Shown one piece after another: positions 7,671 to 15,555 of a DNA stretch of 35,208 nt. Numbering within the stretch: the first letter of the stretch is position 1; each line of letters starts with the position of its first letter. Position numbers and translations under genes: made by a program. Source of the DNA: JBBSVE01 sp038233815 (lineage in GTDB: Bacteria > Pseudomonadota > Alphaproteobacteria > Rhodobacterales > Rhodobacteraceae); contig JBBSVE010000010.1 in assembly GCA_038233815.1 (NCBI GenBank), positions 1 to 35,208 on the forward strand, read 5' to 3'. The notes below the pieces were generated by a model that saw only the letters and a program-made list of their open reading frames with translations, ran no database searches and was not told the origin of the DNA.

Positions 7671-7759
7671 TCCCGCAGCTTTAAGCGGATTGACTGCATC
7701 GGGCGCTGCGCCCCTTCGCGCCGCCCATCAGTCCCGCCGAGGGAAGGCCGCCCAACCCC

Positions 7760-10486
7760 ATGCTGGACGACAACCTTCAGCGATACATCTGGAAACACAC
7801 CCGCAAACAGCAGTTCTGGATCCTGACCGTCGTCGCCGTGTCGATGATACCGTTCTACATGTCGTTCAACCTGCCCAAGCAGATCGTCAACGGACCCATT
7901 CAGGGCAAGGGGTTCGAGACGGCGGGCGCCACGCAGACCTTCATGCACTACACCCTGCCGTGGCCGGGCGAGGGCGACATCACGCTCTTTTCGGGGTTCG
8001 ACCTCACGCGGCTCCAGATGCTGCTGGCGCTGAGCTGCGTGTTCCTCCTCCTCGTGATCGTGAACGGCTGGTTCAAATACTACATCAACACCTACAAGGG
8101 GAAGCTGGGTGAGCGGTTGCTGCGCCGGATGCGCTTCACGCTGGTGGACCAGATCCTGCGGTTTCCCCCCACCGCGTTCAAGCGGCTGAAGGGGGCGGAA
8201 ATATCGTCCATGGTGAAGGACGAGGTGGAGCCGATCGGCGGCTTCACCGGCGACGCCTTCGTGGCCCCGGCGATGCTGGGTGGGCAGGCGCTGACGGCGC
8301 TGTTCTTCATCTTCGTCCAGTCGATGCCGCTCGGGCTCATCACGCTGACACTGGTGGCGGTGCAGGCCTTCATCATCCCCCGGATGCGGCGCCGCCTGCT
8401 CGTTCTGGGACGCGAACGGCAACTGACGGCGCGCGAACTGTCCGGCCGGGTCAGCGAGATTTTCGACGGGATCAACACGATCCATTCCTTCGATACGACG
8501 AACTATGAGCGTGCCGACATCTCCGACCGGCTGGGCCAGATCTTCCGCATCCGCTTCGACATCTACCAGTGGAAGTTCCTGGTGAAATTCATCAACAACT
8601 TTCTCGCCTCGGTGACGCCGTTCCTGTTCTATGCCGTGGGCGGCTATCTCGCGATCTTGGGGCGGATCGACGTGGGGCAGCTCGTCGCCGTCATCGGAGC
8701 CTACGGGAACCTTCCCGGCCCGCTGAAGGAGCTGATCGACTGGGACCAGAACCGGCAGGACGTGCAGATCAAGTATCAGACCGTGACGCAGCAGTTCGCC
8801 GTCGACACCCTGATCGACGAGGCGATCCATGCGGTATCGGCGGAGGATGCGGCGGGGTTGCTCCAGGGTCCGCTGGCCGCCTCACAACTGACGGTGATCG
8901 ACGACGGCGGTTCGGTCAGCCTCGAAGGGGTCGATTTCACGCTGGAAAAGGGGGAGTCGGTCGCGGTCGCGGGCAACGCAGGCTCGGGCAGCGACGTGCT
9001 GGTGGAGGCGCTGGCCCGGATCGTCTGGCCCTCGGGCGGGCATGTCACGGCGGGGGGCGCGGACCTCGCCACCCTGCCCGAATCCGTCACTGGCCGGGCG
9101 ATCACCTATGTCGGGCCGGAAACCTATTTCTTCTTCGGCACGGTGCGCGACAACCTGCTCTACGGCCTGAAGAACGCGCCGATCGCGTCCGCAGGCACCG
9201 TCCCGGACGCGGCCCGTCAGGCCGCCCGGGTCTGGGCCCGGCACGAGGCGGAACTGGCGGGCAGCCCAGATTTCGACCTGACGGACGAGTGGATCAGCTA
9301 TGCCAGCCTCGGGATCGGGGATGCCACGGCGCTGATGGCGGTGGTCTACCGGGTGCTCGAGACCGTGAACCTCAGCCACGACATCCTCGATCTGGCGCTG
9401 CGGTCCACGGTCGATCCGACGGACTATCCCGGCATCGCGGACAAGGTGGTGGAGATGCGCCACACCCTGCGCGAGACGCTGGAGGAGCAGGATCTCGACG
9501 ATCTGATCGTGCCGTTCGAGCCGGGCGAATACAATATCGAGGCGACGGTGATCGAGAACCTGCTTTTCGGCAACCCCAGCAATCCCGCCCTGATGTTCGG
9601 CGAGATCGGCAAGAACCCCTATTTCCGCACCGTCATGCGCGATGCGGGTCTGGCCGACCGGCTGTTCGACATGGGGCTGGAGATTGCGCGCAACGCCGTC
9701 GAGCTGTTCGCCGATCTGCCGCCCGACCATCCGTTCTTTCGCCAGCTGACCTTCATGTCGGCGGACGACATGCCGGGCTATCAGGCGCTTCTGACCCGGC
9801 TTGCCAACGCCCCGAAGTCACGCACGGCGGAGGATTACAGCCGGATGATCCGCCTCAGCTTCGACTATATCGAGCCGCGCTTCCGTTTCGGCCTGCTGAC
9901 CGACGCGCTGATGGCGGAGATCGTGACCGTCCGGCAGGCGTTCCATGCGGGCCTGCCAGACGATCTGAAGGACGGAATCGAGCGTTACGACCCCGACCGC
10001 TATCTCGCCTCGTCGAGCCTTCTGGACAACATGCTCTTTGGCCGGATCAGCCAGAAATACCGCGACGGGGCCGACCGGATCTGGCAGGCGCTGACCGGCC
10101 TTCTGGCGCCGATGGGGCTGCATGACACCGCATTGGCCGTGGGCCTCGATTTTCACGCCGGGGCCGGGGGGCGGCGGCTGACGGCGGTGCAGCGCCAGAA
10201 GCTGAGCCTCGCGCGCGCGCTGATCCGGCGGTCGGACTTCTACCTCTTCAACCGCCCGCTCTCGGCACTCGACGGGCGCGCGCAGGACCGGATCCTGCAG
10301 GATGCGATGGACTATCTGCATGAGAACGAGCGCCGTCCCGGCATCCTGTGGGTCGTCTCCAACCCGGCGACGACGGAGCTGTTCGACCGCGTGGTGGTGT
10401 TCGACCGCGGCCGGCTGGTGGAGGATGGAACCCATACGGACCTGATCGAAAAGAACGGTATCTTCGCGGAAATGATGTCGGCATAA
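7760..10486 (+). CDS. ABC-exporter-like protein with a degenerate, enlarged ATPase domain
   Basis: A 908-residue protein. The N-terminal ABC type 1 membrane domain has helices near 19-36, 84-103, 172-188, 190-207, 279-299 and 305-320. The nucleotide-binding domain begins near 385 but is abnormal. The Walker A is GNAGSGSD (405-412) with no Lys-Thr/Ser. The Walker B end is FYLFNRP, with Asn831 and Arg832 where Asp-Glu are normal. The H-loop His is Asn868 (VVSNPATTE). The signature LSGGQ is LTAVQ (807-811). Walker A and signature are about 400 residues apart instead of about 100-110. The motif after the Q-loop occurs three times: DNLLYG (464), ENLLFG (599) and DNMLFG (756). Normal ATP hydrolysis is unlikely; the fold may serve sensing or scaffolding. 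It lies 21 bp upstream of the cNMP-binding gene. ATG 7760 has GGGAAGG upstream at a rather long spacing. Confidence 0.85.
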   Translation: MLDDNLQRYIWKHTRKQQFWILTVVAVSMIPFYMSFNLPKQIVNGPIQGKGFETAGATQTFMHYTLPWPGEGDITLFSGFDLTRLQMLLALSCVFLLLVIVNGWFKYYINTYKGKLGERLLRRMRFTLVDQILRFPPTAFKRLKGAEISSMVKDEVEPIGGFTGDAFVAPAMLGGQALTALFFIFVQSMPLGLITLTLVAVQAFIIPRMRRRLLVLGRERQLTARELSGRVSEIFDGINTIHSFDTTNYERADISDRLGQIFRIRFDIYQWKFLVKFINNFLASVTPFLFYAVGGYLAILGRIDVGQLVAVIGAYGNLPGPLKELIDWDQNRQDVQIKYQTVTQQFAVDTLIDEAIHAVSAEDAAGLLQGPLAASQLTVIDDGGSVSLEGVDFTLEKGESVAVAGNAGSGSDVLVEALARIVWPSGGHVTAGGADLATLPESVTGRAITYVGPETYFFFGTVRDNLLYGLKNAPIASAGTVPDAARQAARVWARHEAELAGSPDFDLTDEWISYASLGIGDATALMAVVYRVLETVNLSHDILDLALRSTVDPTDYPGIADKVVEMRHTLRETLEEQDLDDLIVPFEPGEYNIEATVIENLLFGNPSNPALMFGEIGKNPYFRTVMRDAGLADRLFDMGLEIARNAVELFADLPPDHPFFRQLTFMSADDMPGYQALLTRLANAPKSRTAEDYSRMIRLSFDYIEPRFRFGLLTDALMAEIVTVRQAFHAGLPDDLKDGIERYDPDRYLASSSLLDNMLFGRISQKYRDGADRIWQALTGLLAPMGLHDTALAVGLDFHAGAGGRRLTAVQRQKLSLARALIRRSDFYLFNRPLSALDGRAQDRILQDAMDYLHENERRPGILWVVSNPATTELFDRVVVFDRGRLVEDGTHTDLIEKNGIFAEMMSA

Positions 10487-10507
10487 TACCGGCGAGGAGG
10501 GATTAAC

Positions 10508-10972
10508 GTGCTGCTCAACGATGAAGTCCGGATGCTGAAGCAGGTGCCGCTCTTTTCCGGCGTCTCCCCGGCGAAGCTGAAGCTGCTGGCCTTCACGTCG
10601 GAGCGGGTGCTCTACCGCGCGGGCGAGGTGCTGTTCCGGCAGGGCGACGCGGCGGACGCGGCCTACGTGATCCTGACCGGCAAGGCCGACATCCTCGCCC
10701 AAGGCCCCGGCGGAGAGGTCAAGATCGCCGAGGTTCAGGAAAACGCGATCGTGGGCGAAATCGCGATCCTGTGCGACGTGGCCCGGACCGCGACCGTGAA
10801 GGCGCTGACCGAGGTCGAGGCGCTGCGGATCTGCAAGGAGAATTTCTTCAAGCTCCTGTCCGATTTCCCCGACATGACGATCGAGGTCGTGCGCGTGCTC
10901 GCCGCCCGCCTGACGCGCACCACCGCCGAGCTTGCCGAAGCGCGGGGTGCGGCGGGGCAAAGCCTGCACTGA
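10508..10972 (+). CDS. Stand-alone cyclic-nucleotide-binding domain protein
   Basis: A 154-residue protein that is essentially one CRP-type cNBD with no DNA-binding helix-turn-helix. The phosphate-binding cassette is recognisable as VGEIAILCDVARTATV, with Glu84 (ribose contact), Arg93 and Thr94 (cyclic phosphate contact) in the positions used by CRP and PKA regulatory domains, so binding of cAMP or cGMP is plausible. A helical tail follows (VVRVLAARLTRTTAELAEAR). It starts at GTG 10508 behind a strong GAGGAGGG site 6 nt upstream. Being 21 bp after the ABC gene, it is probably co-transcribed and may regulate that membrane protein directly rather than acting as a transcription factor. Confidence 0.9.
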   Translation: MLLNDEVRMLKQVPLFSGVSPAKLKLLAFTSERVLYRAGEVLFRQGDAADAAYVILTGKADILAQGPGGEVKIAEVQENAIVGEIAILCDVARTATVKALTEVEALRICKENFFKLLSDFPDMTIEVVRVLAARLTRTTAELAEARGAAGQSLH

Positions 10973-11060
10973 CCGGGGACGCTCGCGTCTTGCAGTCGCG
11001 CGGAATCTCTGGTCGTCTCGCACCTGCCTCCTCCATCACGGCGGAAGGCGGGAGTGACGG

Positions 11061-11933
11061 ATGACAGCCCCTGTGAAACCGCGCACCGGGACGACCGAGC
11101 CTCCGGGCGCGCCTCCGCCGTTCGAGGTGACGCTTTGGGGCACGCGCGGCAGCTTGCCGGTCTGCGGGCCGGATTTCGCGACCTTTGGCGGCAACACCAT
11201 GTGCTTCGAGCTGCGCTGCGGTGATCGACGGCTGCTCTTTGATGCGGGATCGGGCCTTCCGCCCGCGGGTGACGCGCTCCGCCTACGCAAAGTGCGGGAG
11301 TTCGCGCTCTTCTTCACCCATTTTCATTACGATCACGTCATGGGCCTGCCGTTCTTCATCCCGTTCTACGACACGGAATCGTCGCTGCGGATCTGGTCCG
11401 GTCATTCGCCCTGCATGGACACGAGGGCAATGCTGTCGGACTTCCTGCGCGAGCCGTTCTTTCCTATCGGTCCCGACCGGTTCTGCGCCCGGATCGACTG
11501 TCTCGATTTCCATCCCGGCGACGTGCTGACCCCGTGGCCGGGGATCGTGGTCCGCACCGCGATGCTGAACCATCCCGGAAATGCCATCGGCTACCGGGTG
11601 GAGTTCGGCGGCCGCACCGTGGCGATCGTCACGGATACCGAGCATGATCCGTGCGACCTCGACCCGGCGGTGCTGGCGCTGATCGAGGATGCCGACCTCT
11701 TCCTCTATGACGCGACCTTCGAGGATGCGGAGATGGACACGTTCCGGGGTTTTGGCCATTCCACCTGGCAGCAGGCGATCCGGCTTGCCGAGGCGTCGGG
11801 GGCGCGGCGCGTGGGTTTCATCCATCACGCAAAATTCCGCACCGATGCCGACCTTGTGCGGATCGAGGCCGAAGCACAGTGCCTGTTCGAGGGTGCCTTT
11901 TGCGGGCGCGACGGTCAGGTGATCGCGGTCTGA
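11061..11933 (+). CDS. Metallo-beta-lactamase-fold hydrolase (RNase Z/phosphodiesterase-like)
   Basis: A 290-residue soluble MBL-fold enzyme. It begins with the LWGTRGSLPV element typical of RNase Z/PhnP-like members, followed by FGGNT. The dinuclear metal site is complete: HFHYDH (His87, His89, Asp91, His92), His171 (LNHPGN), Asp192 (VTDTEHD) and His255 or His256 (FIHHAKF). Members of this branch cut phosphodiesters, including cyclic nucleotides (atypical class II phosphodiesterases), cyclic phosphates or RNA 3' ends. The specific substrate is not visible. Its position after a cNMP-binding gene makes a cyclic-nucleotide phosphodiesterase an attractive but unproven guess. Its last 19 bases overlap the end of the convergent glycosyltransferase gene. 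Confidence 0.85.
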   Translation: MTAPVKPRTGTTEPPGAPPPFEVTLWGTRGSLPVCGPDFATFGGNTMCFELRCGDRRLLFDAGSGLPPAGDALRLRKVREFALFFTHFHYDHVMGLPFFIPFYDTESSLRIWSGHSPCMDTRAMLSDFLREPFFPIGPDRFCARIDCLDFHPGDVLTPWPGIVVRTAMLNHPGNAIGYRVEFGGRTVAIVTDTEHDPCDLDPAVLALIEDADLFLYDATFEDAEMDTFRGFGHSTWQQAIRLAEASGARRVGFIHHAKFRTDADLVRIEAEAQCLFEGAFCGRDGQVIAV

Positions 11934-13066
11934 GGGGCCCGCCCCGCCGCGAGATCGATGAGGATGCGCGCCGTCCGCCACGCGCCATCGACCCGCAGGG
12001 GAGGCACCCCCGCAGGCATGTCATGCGCCAGCGCGTCCTGGATTCCGCGCGCCAGCGTTGGCGCGTCGATGCGGTCCTCCTCCAGCACCATCGCGCGCCC
12101 GATGGCATTGAGCCGTCCCGCGCGGACCGTCTGCTCCGTCTCCCCACCGCTGGCGAAGGGGATGAGCAGCGCGCGGCACCCCGCGCCGAGGATGTCGCAC
12201 ACCGTGTTGTAGCCCGCCTGCGAGACCGAAAGCCGCGCCGCACCCAGCAGTGCCGCGAAATCGGTGCGGAAGCGGACGAGCTCCACCCCGCCGCGCAGCC
12301 CCTCCGACAGTGACCGGAACGCGGCCTCCGGCATGTTCGGCCCCGCGATCAGGCACCAGCGCGCGACGTCGGGCAAAAGATGCGCCGCACCGCTCGCAGC
12401 CTCGATCAGCCGGTGACCCACAGCGCCGCCCCCGGCGGAGACGACGACATCGAACCGCTTCGCCGACGGTGCCGGCACCGGGGCCGCCACCAGCCCGGTA
12501 TGGAGCACGCGGGACCCGATCTGGCTCGCGAGGGGGAATGTATCCTCCAGCCGCGCGAAAGCGGGATCGCCGTGCACCAGCACCCGGTCGTAATGCGCGA
12601 GCACGGTCGCTACCGTCTCCTCGTCCCGCCCGGGCTTGGCGCGCGCCTGCAGAATGTCGCGGACCGACGCGCAAAGGACCGGGCGCGGCACCGTGGCTTT
12701 GATCGCGTCGAGAAGCGGCAGAAGCTCGAACCGGACCTGACGGCGGCCGAAGGGAAACGCCTCCGTCACCACGACATCCGGGGCGAGACGCGCGAACGCG
12801 TCCAGAAGGGCATCGCGGCGACGAGCCTTGAAGGCGTCGTCCACCGGCTGGCCACGGTCATCGACAAGGCCGGAAAACCCGGAGCCCGAGGCCACGGCGG
12901 GCAGCGCCAGATGAGCCGTCCCGGCAGCCGGAAATCCGGGCACCGGCAGACCGCCCGTAACCACCGTGACCTCCGCCCCTTCGGCCATCAGCGCCGAGGC
13001 GATTCGGCTGGTCCGGGCCAGATGGCCGATCCCCAACAGATGCTGGACGTAAAGCATGGCCTTCAT
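11915..13066 (-). CDS. MurG-like (GT28 fold) glycosyltransferase
   Basis: A 383-residue GT-B protein of the MurG/UGT shape. The N-terminal motif YVQHLLGIGHLARTSRIASAL is seen as QHLLGIGHLARTSRI, and the C-terminal nucleotide-sugar site as SQAGYNTVCDILGAG followed by ALLIPFASGGETEQ. A glycine-rich VVSAGGGAVGHR marks the second domain. It should transfer a sugar from an NDP donor; acceptor unknown. ATG 13066 overlaps the previous stop as ATGA and is preferred over the in-frame codon 15 nt upstream. It is the last gene of the long minus-strand cluster and is related in layout to the gene at 14310-15548. Confidence 0.85.
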   Translation of the reverse strand: MKAMLYVQHLLGIGHLARTSRIASALMAEGAEVTVVTGGLPVPGFPAAGTAHLALPAVASGSGFSGLVDDRGQPVDDAFKARRRDALLDAFARLAPDVVVTEAFPFGRRQVRFELLPLLDAIKATVPRPVLCASVRDILQARAKPGRDEETVATVLAHYDRVLVHGDPAFARLEDTFPLASQIGSRVLHTGLVAAPVPAPSAKRFDVVVSAGGGAVGHRLIEAASGAAHLLPDVARWCLIAGPNMPEAAFRSLSEGLRGGVELVRFRTDFAALLGAARLSVSQAGYNTVCDILGAGCRALLIPFASGGETEQTVRAGRLNAIGRAMVLEEDRIDAPTLARGIQDALAHDMPAGVPPLRVDGAWRTARILIDLAAGRAPQTAIT

Positions 13067-14313
13067 CGCTTCGCCTCCCACCCGGCCGCGAACAGGGCCT
13101 TCAACGTGGCGATGCTACGATGATAGTCGAACCCGGACCGCACCCGCGCCTCCGCCGCCCGTCCCAGCCGGTCGCGAAGCGCGGGGTCGCGGATCGCTCG
13201 CTCCAGCGCGCGGGTCAGGGCCGCCACATCCTCGGGTGGAACGAGCAGGCCGCTGTCTTCGTCGCGCACCAGTTCCGGGATCGCGGAAACGTTGCTGGCG
13301 ACCAGCGTAAGACGCTGGCTCGCCCCTTCCACCAGAACATTCGGCAGGCCGTCGCGGTCGCCGTCCTCGGTGATCCGGCTTGCCAAAGCGAAAAGATCCG
13401 CGTCGCGGTAGGCGGCCAGCACCTCCGTCTGGTCCCGCGCGCCTTGCCAGTCGCACCGCTCCGCGATGCCGAGGCTCCGCGCCAGCACCTCCAGCCCGGC
13501 CCCGTCCGCACCGGCACCGATATGGACGAACCGCCAGTGGAGGTCCGGGGGCAGCCCCGCCAGCGCGCGCAAAAGCACGCCATAGCCCTTCTTCGCCACC
13601 GCCCGTCCGACGCTCAGGACCGTGATCGCTTCCCCGGACCCGTCAAGCGGCGGGCGCGCCCCTTTTCGCGGCGTGAAACGGGCAAGGTCGAGCCCGTGAT
13701 AGCTCAGATGCACCCGCGACGGATCGGGCGCGAGGGAGGCCAGATACGCCGCCCCGCCCTTGGTGCAGGTCACGACCCACGACGCCGCCGCGAGCTTTCG
13801 CGCGATCTCCGCCTTGCCTTGGGTCCAGATATCCTTGGCATGGGCAGACACCGAAAAGGGCACCCCCATCAGAAGGCTCGCGTAAAGTGCGACGGACGCA
13901 GGGGTATGGAGGAAATGGGCGTAGATCCACTGCCCGCCCACCGGCCATTCGGCGGCGAGCACCAGCGCCTGTCCGAACCGCCGCACGCGGTTGCGGGTGG
14001 GATCATGGCGCAGATCGCCGAGAAACCGGCGCAGGGCCGCCCAAAACCCGGGTCGGCGCAAGCCCGCACGCAGTGCGCGAAGCACCCGCCGCGCTTCGTC
14101 ATGGAGATATTCGGGAAGATAGGCGACCGGGGCCTGCATCTCGTCATGCACGGGGTGGCGCCGGATGTCCGTCGGATGCCGCATCGCAATCAGGGACAGC
14201 TGGAACCCCGCCTGTTCCAGCCCGCGCAGTTCCTGTGCGATGAACGTCTCGGACAGGCGCGGATAGCCCTTCAGCACCACGACGAGGTGGCGAAGCGCCG
14301 GGGCAGCCGTCAC
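13063..14313 (-). CDS. Family 4 (GT-B) glycosyltransferase
   Basis: A 416-residue retaining glycosyltransferase of the GT4 type used for exopolysaccharide and lipopolysaccharide assembly. It has YPRLSETFIAQELRGLE at the start (a signature of colanic-acid/EPS transferases), VSAHAKDIW, YHGLDLARF, TVLSVGRAVAKKG and the donor site EDGDRDGLPNVLVEGAS with the family's paired acidic residues. It starts at GTG 14313, whose bases overlap the TGA of the preceding glycosyltransferase (GTGA). It sits between two MurG-like transferases, so the three probably add successive sugars. Confidence 0.9.
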   Translation of the reverse strand: MTAAPALRHLVVVLKGYPRLSETFIAQELRGLEQAGFQLSLIAMRHPTDIRRHPVHDEMQAPVAYLPEYLHDEARRVLRALRAGLRRPGFWAALRRFLGDLRHDPTRNRVRRFGQALVLAAEWPVGGQWIYAHFLHTPASVALYASLLMGVPFSVSAHAKDIWTQGKAEIARKLAAASWVVTCTKGGAAYLASLAPDPSRVHLSYHGLDLARFTPRKGARPPLDGSGEAITVLSVGRAVAKKGYGVLLRALAGLPPDLHWRFVHIGAGADGAGLEVLARSLGIAERCDWQGARDQTEVLAAYRDADLFALASRITEDGDRDGLPNVLVEGASQRLTLVASNVSAIPELVRDEDSGLLVPPEDVAALTRALERAIRDPALRDRLGRAAEARVRSGFDYHRSIATLKALFAAGWEAKR

Positions 14314-15548
14314 CCCGTGGCCGCCAGCCCGGCACGCTCGTCCAGCCAGCCCTCGACGAGCGCGGAGATCTGGTCCAGCCCCTCCATGCTCTGGATCTGG
14401 CCGCTGCGCGAGGGCGGGTCGCGCTCAGGCAGGGCGCGCAGTGCGTCCGCCAGACGGCGCGGATCCTTCGCCTCCTCGGGCAGCAGCATGTCGACGAGGC
14501 CAAGCTCCGCCGCGCGCCGGGCGCGGATCAACTGCTCCTCCCGCGGGACGATGCGCGGCACCAGAAGTGCGGGCTTGTCGAATGACATGATCTCGCAGAA
14601 CGTGTTGTAGCCTCCCATGGCGACGACCGCCGTGGCCCCGGCCATCAACTCCTCCAGCCGCGAATCGAAGCCGATGACCTCGACCTGCGGGAACCGTGCG
14701 GCGGTCTGCGCCAGCGACTGACGCTGCTCGTTGGGCATGTAGGGGCCGAGCACGATCAGCGCGCGCGGCAGATCCGGATCGGCATCGTAGGCCGCCAGAA
14801 CGTCGGAGACGAGGTCCGCCCCGTCACCGCCGCCGCCCGTCGTGACGAGGAGATAGTCGCCCTCGGGCCGGTTCATCATGAGTTCCGTATGGTCCGCGCT
14901 GCGCTTCAGAAAGCCCGTGAACCGCATCCGGTCGCGGACCTTCTTTGGCACCTTCATTCCGGTCAGGGGGTCGTGGAAATCGGGCGGCCCGTAGACGAGG
15001 ACCGTGTCATAGTAGCGCGCGACCTTCCGCATCACGTCATGGGGCGCCCATTCGGCGGCCAGAAGCTGCGGCGCGTCCATCACTTCGCGCAGGCCCAGCA
15101 CCAGCCGCGTGCCGCGCGCGCGCAGATAGTCCAGCGTCTCCTCCATCTCGCCGCGCAGGCCCATCGGCTCCTTGTCGGTAATCATGATGTCGGGCTTGAA
15201 GGTCATCGCGGTGCCGAGAATGATCGACCGGCGCATCGCCAGCGTGTCCTTCACGTCGATATGTTCGGACAGCGATGTGTATTCGCCGTTCCTGAGCTTG
15301 ATGACCGACGGGATCTTCACGAAATCGACGCGCGCGCGATAGTCGAAATTGCCCGCGATGCTCGCCCCCGAAATGATGAGGACGGTGAGGCCGCGAAAAT
15401 CCTCCACCAGCGAGTGGGCGATGGTCCGGCAGCGGCGTAGGTGCCCCAGTCCGAAGGTGTCGTGCGAATACATCAGGACGCGCGCATCGTCGAAGCGTGG
15501 TTTTGCGCGCGGGTCGATCATCTGCGCGGTGCCTGACATCTCATCCAT
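14310..15548 (-). CDS. MurG-like glycosyltransferase family protein
   Basis: About 412 residues. Motifs: YSHDTFGLGHLRRCRTIAH at the N-terminus (the GxGHxxR element of MurG-like enzymes), LVTTGGGGDGADLV at the interdomain region, and AMGGYNTFCEIMSFDKPALLVPR, given here as GGYNTFCEIMSFDKPALLV, at the donor site. It should use an NDP-sugar. The start is uncertain: ATG 15548 lies just after the permease stop, ATG 15539 is also possible, and ATG 15578 would overlap the permease gene by 23 nt. It joins the peptide-type ABC importer (upstream) to the glycosyltransferases (downstream) in one transcription unit by its tight spacing. Confidence 0.85.
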   Translation of the reverse strand: MDEMSGTAQMIDPRAKPRFDDARVLMYSHDTFGLGHLRRCRTIAHSLVEDFRGLTVLIISGASIAGNFDYRARVDFVKIPSVIKLRNGEYTSLSEHIDVKDTLAMRRSIILGTAMTFKPDIMITDKEPMGLRGEMEETLDYLRARGTRLVLGLREVMDAPQLLAAEWAPHDVMRKVARYYDTVLVYGPPDFHDPLTGMKVPKKVRDRMRFTGFLKRSADHTELMMNRPEGDYLLVTTGGGGDGADLVSDVLAAYDADPDLPRALIVLGPYMPNEQRQSLAQTAARFPQVEVIGFDSRLEELMAGATAVVAMGGYNTFCEIMSFDKPALLVPRIVPREEQLIRARRAAELGLVDMLLPEEAKDPRRLADALRALPERDPPSRSGQIQSMEGLDQISALVEGWLDERAGLAATG

Positions 15549-15555
15549 CCCGCGG

